Positions 60,279 through 64,000 of a stretch of DNA of 64,000 nucleotides are shown one piece after another; the stretch's first letter is position 1, and the number at the start of each line of letters is the position of its first letter. Location: assembly GCF_021223605.1 (NCBI RefSeq), contig NZ_CP075175.1, positions 4,729,501 to 4,793,500 on the forward strand, read 5' to 3'. Below the pieces are notes generated by a model. That model saw nothing but the letters and a program-made list of their open reading frames with translations, had not been told where the DNA came from and ran no database searches. The position numbers and the translations under genes were made by a program. The DNA is from Paenibacillus sp. 481. GTDB taxonomy: Bacteria; Bacillota; Bacilli; Paenibacillales; Paenibacillaceae.

Positions 60279-61562
60279 ATGCGAAATACAACTCATGATA
60301 CAAATTCAAATATCCCTGATCGCGCGGTGCTAGTCACTTTAATAACGGATGATGTTAAACGCAGCGGCGTTGATCCGCAAAATTCGCTGGACGAACTTGT
60401 CCAGTTGGCAGAGACAGCAGGTGTAGAAGTCGTATCTACGTTGACGCAGTCTAAGGAAACACGTGATCCAAAGTGGTTTATCGGAAAAGGAAAAGTGCAG
60501 GAGCTGAAAGCCATCATTGATGAGCTGGGCGCGACAACAGCTATCTTTGACCAAGATTTATCAGGTGCGCAAGTGCGCAACTTGGAAGAAGCGCTCGACG
60601 TCAAAATAATTGACCGTACACAGCTTATTTTGGACATTTTTGCGCAGCGTGCGAAGACACGTGAAGGTATTATTCAAGTTGAGCTGGCACAGTTGTCCTA
60701 TTTGCTGCCGCGCTTGTCTGGCCACGGCAAAAATTTATCCCGTCTAGGCGGTGGAATCGGAACACGTGGTCCAGGTGAGACCAAGCTAGAAACGGATCGC
60801 CGCCATATTCGTGATCGCATTTCCGATTTGAAGCGCCAGCTTGAGGAAGTGGTCCGCCATCGTGTGCTGCACCGTGAACGTAGAAAGAAAAGTGGCGTGT
60901 ATCAAGTTGCACTCGTTGGTTATACGAATGCAGGCAAGTCCACGTTGCTGCGTCAATTGACGGCGGCTGACGTGTATGTAGAGAACCAATTGTTTGCGAC
61001 GCTAGATCTGACATCGCGCACGTGGGAACTCCCGAACGGCAAAGAGGTTGTCTTAACCGATACAGTAGGTTTTATTCAGAACTTGCCGCATGACCTTGTT
61101 GCTGCATTCCGGGCAACACTTGAGGAAGTTAATGAAGCGGATCTTGTGTTGCATGTTGTAGATGCTTCATCACCGATGCGTGAGGATCAAATGCGAGTTG
61201 TTAGTAAAATTTTGCAAGATCTAGGCGCTGGTGCGAAAGCACAAATTACGCTTTACAACAAAAAAGATGCTTGCACGGACGAGCAACGTCAACTTCTGCC
61301 ACAAAACGAAGAGCATCTGCTGATCAGTGCGCTTGATGAAGCAGATCTGGGCAGAGTCCGCTTAGTTGTACAAGAACAGCTTGTTGGGCAGACGGAATCG
61401 TACCGGATTCCAGCAGATCGTGGGGACTTAATCGCACTCATTTATCGGATGGGCGAGGTGCTTCAACAGGACGTTGAAGATAACGATTTGATTTTGCAAG
61501 TTCGCTTGAATAAAGCAGAGGCGGAGCAACACGGTTACCGCTTAGCAGAATATAAAGTGTAA
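60279..61562 (+). CDS. hflX: GTPase HflX
   Basis: This 427-residue ribosome-associated GTPase splits stalled ribosomes. The N-terminal HflX domain shows PKWFIGKGKVQELK and TTAIFDQDLSGAQVRNLE, then the linker GGGIGTRGPGETKLE. The G domain shows VALVGYTNAGKSTLL (G1), DTVGFIQNLPHDLV (G3) and LYNKKD (G4). ATG 60279 follows AAGGAGAG. A -10-like TATACT lies near 60197. Confidence 0.95.
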   Translation: MRNTTHDTNSNIPDRAVLVTLITDDVKRSGVDPQNSLDELVQLAETAGVEVVSTLTQSKETRDPKWFIGKGKVQELKAIIDELGATTAIFDQDLSGAQVRNLEEALDVKIIDRTQLILDIFAQRAKTREGIIQVELAQLSYLLPRLSGHGKNLSRLGGGIGTRGPGETKLETDRRHIRDRISDLKRQLEEVVRHRVLHRERRKKSGVYQVALVGYTNAGKSTLLRQLTAADVYVENQLFATLDLTSRTWELPNGKEVVLTDTVGFIQNLPHDLVAAFRATLEEVNEADLVLHVVDASSPMREDQMRVVSKILQDLGAGAKAQITLYNKKDACTDEQRQLLPQNEEHLLISALDEADLGRVRLVVQEQLVGQTESYRIPADRGDLIALIYRMGEVLQQDVEDNDLILQVRLNKAEAEQHGYRLAEYKV

Positions 61563-61705
61563 TGGGCTGGCCTTGGCCGGCCCATCGCTGCGGTTGCTGC
61601 TGGGAGTTGGACAGATGGGCAGCTTCGCACGATCGGTTCAGACGAGGCTCTAGCAGTCGAATTAGAAAAATAAACAACCATGAATAGGCAAGGGGAAAGT
61701 GAAAA

Positions 61706-62965
61706 ATGTTGCAATTTTCAGAAAAGTTATTGAATTTAGAAGCGGTAGTCGAGCAAAAAATTGTTGGACAAGTCCGTCATATCGAGCAAATTGCTGAGCG
61801 CAATCAATGGAAAGTCGTAAGCGCGTTTCAAGCGCACAAAGTAAGTGATTATCATTTTGCTGGTTCTACCGGCTATGGCTATAACGATCGTGGACGTGAA
61901 GTGCTGGATGAAGTGTACGCCGCAATATTTGGTGCAGAAGCTGGACTTGTGCGTCCGCATTTCGTTTCTGGAACACACACGATCGGTACAGCCTTGTTTG
62001 GCGTGTTGCGCCCAGGTGATGAACTGCTTTACATTACGGGAACTCCTTACGACACCCTGCATAAAGTGATCGGTCAGGTGGATGATGGTACAGGTTCATT
62101 ACGTGACTGGGGTGTTCATTACAATGAGGTAGAGCTAACTATGGATGGTTCTATTAATTGGAATGAAGTAGAGGCGCAAATATCGGAGCAGACAAAAGTA
62201 ATCGGCATTCAGCGTTCGCGCGGCTATGGATGGCGTGCTTCCTTTACAGTCGAGCAAATTGGTGAGATGGTTGCACGCGTAAAGGCGATCAAGCCTGATT
62301 TGATTGTGTTTGTTGATAATTGCTATGGCGAGTTTACGGAGCTTATGGAACCGACAGAAGTCGGCGTAGATATCATGGCTGGCTCGCTCATTAAAAATCC
62401 TGGTGGTGGCTTGGCTGCTACAGGAGGCTACATTGTTGGTAAAAAAGCTTACGTGGATGCAGCAGCTTATCGGTTGACGGCGCCTGGTATCGGTGGTGAA
62501 GTCGGTGCGATGTTAGGTATGACTCGCTCGATGTACCAAGGATTGTTTATGGCACCAAGCATTGTAGGTCAAGCTGTGCGAGGCAGCGTATTTGCGGCAG
62601 CGCTGTTTGAGGAACTGGGCTTTAACACGTCTCCACATTGGCAGGCGCCGCGTACTGATTTGATTCAAGCGATCCGGTTTAGTTCTGCTGAGCATCTCAT
62701 TGCATTCGTACAAGGCATTCAGCGTGCGTCTGCTGTCGATGCACACGTTGTTCCGGAGCCGTGGGATATGCCAGGGTATGAACACCCTGTCATTATGGCG
62801 GCAGGTACGTTTATTCAAGGGGGCAGCTTGGAGTTGTCCGCTGATGCACCTATTCGGGAACCGTTTACGGCGTATATGCAAGGTGGTCTAACTTATGCGC
62901 ATGCGAAGTTGGGGGCATTGATGGCGCTGCAGACGATGCTGGATAGAGAGCTTTTGGAATTGTAA
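61706..62965 (+). CDS. ynbB: Methionine gamma-lyase/aluminium-resistance family PLP protein (YnbB)
   Basis: The product has 419 residues and belongs to the PLP fold-type I family PF06838. Visible blocks are RPHFVSGTHTIGTALFG, QRSRGYGWRASFTVEQIGEM, FVDNCYGEFTE, and the PLP-lysine motif SLIKNPGGGLA. The reaction is not settled for this family. AGGGGAAAGTG precedes ATG 61706. Its place between hflX and glnR is the Bacillus order. Confidence 0.9.
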   Translation: MLQFSEKLLNLEAVVEQKIVGQVRHIEQIAERNQWKVVSAFQAHKVSDYHFAGSTGYGYNDRGREVLDEVYAAIFGAEAGLVRPHFVSGTHTIGTALFGVLRPGDELLYITGTPYDTLHKVIGQVDDGTGSLRDWGVHYNEVELTMDGSINWNEVEAQISEQTKVIGIQRSRGYGWRASFTVEQIGEMVARVKAIKPDLIVFVDNCYGEFTELMEPTEVGVDIMAGSLIKNPGGGLAATGGYIVGKKAYVDAAAYRLTAPGIGGEVGAMLGMTRSMYQGLFMAPSIVGQAVRGSVFAAALFEELGFNTSPHWQAPRTDLIQAIRFSSAEHLIAFVQGIQRASAVDAHVVPEPWDMPGYEHPVIMAAGTFIQGGSLELSADAPIREPFTAYMQGGLTYAHAKLGALMALQTMLDRELLEL

Positions 62966-63007
62966 AAGTGACATGGTAGTGCTGTAAATTCGTTGTGGAG
63001 ACTTACT

Positions 63008-63095
63008 GAAGACGTACTGAAGATGTTCGGAAGACGTTTTGAAGGCATAGCGAAGGCATAGCGAAGGCATAGCGAAAGCGTAGTGAAACGTGTTA
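63008..63095. repeat. Eight tandem 11-bp units upstream of glnR
   Basis: Eight successive 11-mers all begin with GAA: GAAGACGTACT, GAAGATGTTCG, GAAGACGTTTT, three exact GAAGGCATAGC, GAAAGCGTAGT, GAAACGTGTTA. The array ends 55 bp before the glnR promoter. Confidence 0.85.
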
Positions 63096-63149
63096 AAAGT
63101 AGCTGTGTAGGCGCTCTGAAAATAATTTTGTGAGTTTATCTAACATGTG

Positions 63150-63178
63150 TTGACACTTTTTCGAACAATGGATACAAT
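63150..63178 (+). promoter_or_regulatory. Sigma-A promoter of glnRA
   Basis: A perfect TTGACA (63150-63155), a 17-bp spacer and TACAAT (63173-63178) lie 45 bp before glnR. A full GlnR box (TGTnA-N7-TnACA) is not evident here. Confidence 0.8.
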
Positions 63179-63222
63179 GAGGTAAGCAAAGTACATGGAT
63201 GACAGAGGAAGGTTGATGAGCG

Positions 63223-63633
63223 ATGGGAGATGAAATTCGCAGAAATATGGCGTTGTTCCCGATCGGCATCGTTATGAAATTGACCGATTTGACGGCACGT
63301 CAAATTCGATATTACGAGCAGCATGAGTTGATAATGCCTGCCCGCACATCGGGAAATCAACGGCTGTTCTCGTTTAATGATGTGGAACGACTACTTGAAA
63401 TTAAAGCGCTCATAGAAAAGGGCGTTAACATTGCTGGTATTAAGCAAGTGTTGAATCCTGTGACGAAAGAGTCAGATGAAGCAACCGTGCTTAGTCCAGA
63501 TTCTGAAAGCAAGCGCAAGGAACTTTCGGATGCACATTTGCACCGCATGCTGAAGCAGCAACTAATGGCTGGCAAGAGACCGGGCCAAGTATCGCTTATT
63601 CAAGGCGAGCTTTCCCGATTTTTTAAACCATAG
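63223..63633 (+). CDS. glnR: MerR-family nitrogen regulator GlnR
   Basis: This 136-residue MerR-type repressor has FPIGIVMKLTDLTARQIRYY, HELIMPARTSGNQRLFSF and EIKALIEKGVNIAGIKQVL; the C-terminal tail would sense feedback-inhibited glutamine synthetase. It represses glnRA and other nitrogen genes when nitrogen is plentiful. AGGAAGG precedes ATG 63223, and glnA follows after 35 bp in the same operon. Confidence 0.94.
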   Translation: MGDEIRRNMALFPIGIVMKLTDLTARQIRYYEQHELIMPARTSGNQRLFSFNDVERLLEIKALIEKGVNIAGIKQVLNPVTKESDEATVLSPDSESKRKELSDAHLHRMLKQQLMAGKRPGQVSLIQGELSRFFKP

Positions 63634-63668
63634 ATTGATTTAATCCAGGCCAAAAAGGAGAGGTTCCT

Positions 63669-64000
63669 ATGGGTTACACAAGAGAAGACATTGAGCGCAT
63701 TGCTAAAGAACAAAATGTTCGTTTTATTCGTCTTCAATTTACCGATTTGCTGGGCACGATTAAGAACGTGGAAATTCCGGTGAGCCAGCTGCCTAAGGCG
63801 CTGGACAACAAGATGATGTTCGACGGTTCATCAATCGAAGGATATGTTCGTATCGAAGAATCTGACATGTATCTCGTACCTGATTTGGACACATGGGTTG
63901 TATTCCCTTGGGTGCAAGAAGACCGTGTAGCTCGTCTCATTTGTGATGTTTATATGCCAGACGGAACGCCATTTGCTGGTTGTCCGCGCGGTATCCTGAA
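63669..64000 (+). CDS. glnA: Glutamine synthetase, type I (5' part, cut by window end)
   Basis: The first 110 codons are present. They include [53 protein letters not shown] and [13 protein letters not shown], all typical of Bacillus-type GlnA. The enzyme makes glutamine from glutamate, ammonium and ATP and signals nitrogen status to GlnR. AAAAAGGAGAGG precedes ATG 63669. The catalytic C-terminal domain lies outside the window. Confidence 0.95.
   Translation, partial: MGYTREDIERIAKEQNVRFIRLQFTDLLGTIKNVEIPVSQLPKALDNKMMFDGSSIEGYVRIEESDMYLVPDLDTWVVFPWVQEDRVARLICDVYMPDGTPFAGCPRGIL

Noticed and set aside
63085-63200. GlnR box in front of glnR
   Set aside because: No sequence fits TGTnA-N7-TnACA; the nearest has the wrong spacing.
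1-64000. CRISPR arrays, tRNA and rRNA genes, integrase
   Set aside because: I saw no regularly spaced repeats, cloverleaf or CCA ends, rRNA landmarks or recombinase motifs.

Overview
The window is chromosomal DNA from a spore-forming low-GC Gram-positive, most likely Paenibacillus or a close relative. The evidence is the sporulation genes cotE and spoVK, strong AGGAGG-type ribosome sites, TTG/GTG starts, and the Bacillus-like order cotE-mutS-mutL-miaA-hfq ... spoVK-hflX-ynbB-glnR-glnA. No rRNA, tRNA or CRISPR array was seen. The right edge cuts glnA.

Layout. 0-7.4 kb: SGNH hydrolase, two-gene ABC exporter, then parE-parC (topoisomerase IV). 7.4-12.2 kb: a 55-codon minus-strand ORF, a MarR regulator with a clean operator, and minus-strand capA-like, rluA-like, methyltransferase and response-regulator genes. 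12.4-14.5 kb: a divergent 7TMR-type histidine kinase that seems to use an AUU start. 14.6-21.1 kb: surface/spore-type proteins (beta-rich protein, DUF1796, beta-propeller), DUF2653 and DUF309 genes, and a PadR/MFS efflux pair with a PadR box. 21.2-25.7 kb: a metal-homeostasis cluster (COG0523 GTPase, YcgQ/YcgR-type pair behind a Zur-like box), beta-carbonic anhydrase and a YqkB-like protein. 25.8-27.3 kb: M32 carboxypeptidase. 27.4-28.3 kb: a decayed IS1182-type element whose two ends carry the same 30-bp hairpin. 28.6-33.3 kb: NitT/TauT-type ABC importer, aromatic acid exporter, isochorismatase-fold hydrolase. 33.7-49.6 kb: cotE, an amidoligase gene, mutS, mutL, an RsmJ-like methyltransferase, miaA, hfq, a class A PBP, cyclophilin lipoprotein, YdcF protein, spoVK.

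From about 49.6 to 60.1 kb the normal spoVK-hflX junction is broken by an AT-rich accessory island. It holds a GHKL-ATPase/PD-(D/E)XK (Shedu-like) protein and then a tight three-gene operon: adenosine deaminase, HAM1/ITPase-fold protein, SIR2-type NADase. This matches the architecture I know as the Kongming (KomA-KomB-KomC) antiphage system, in which a deaminated deoxynucleotide (dITP) is the messenger that triggers NAD+ depletion. The HAM1 protein here has lost residues expected for catalysis (Asp to His, and His to Met in the SHR motif), which fits a nucleotide sensor better than a house-cleaning enzyme. The island also holds a TetR/CPBP-protease operon with twin operators, a large TerD-like-domain protein and several broken genes.

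60.2-64 kb returns to the core backbone: hflX, ynbB, an 11-bp tandem repeat array, glnR and the start of glnA.
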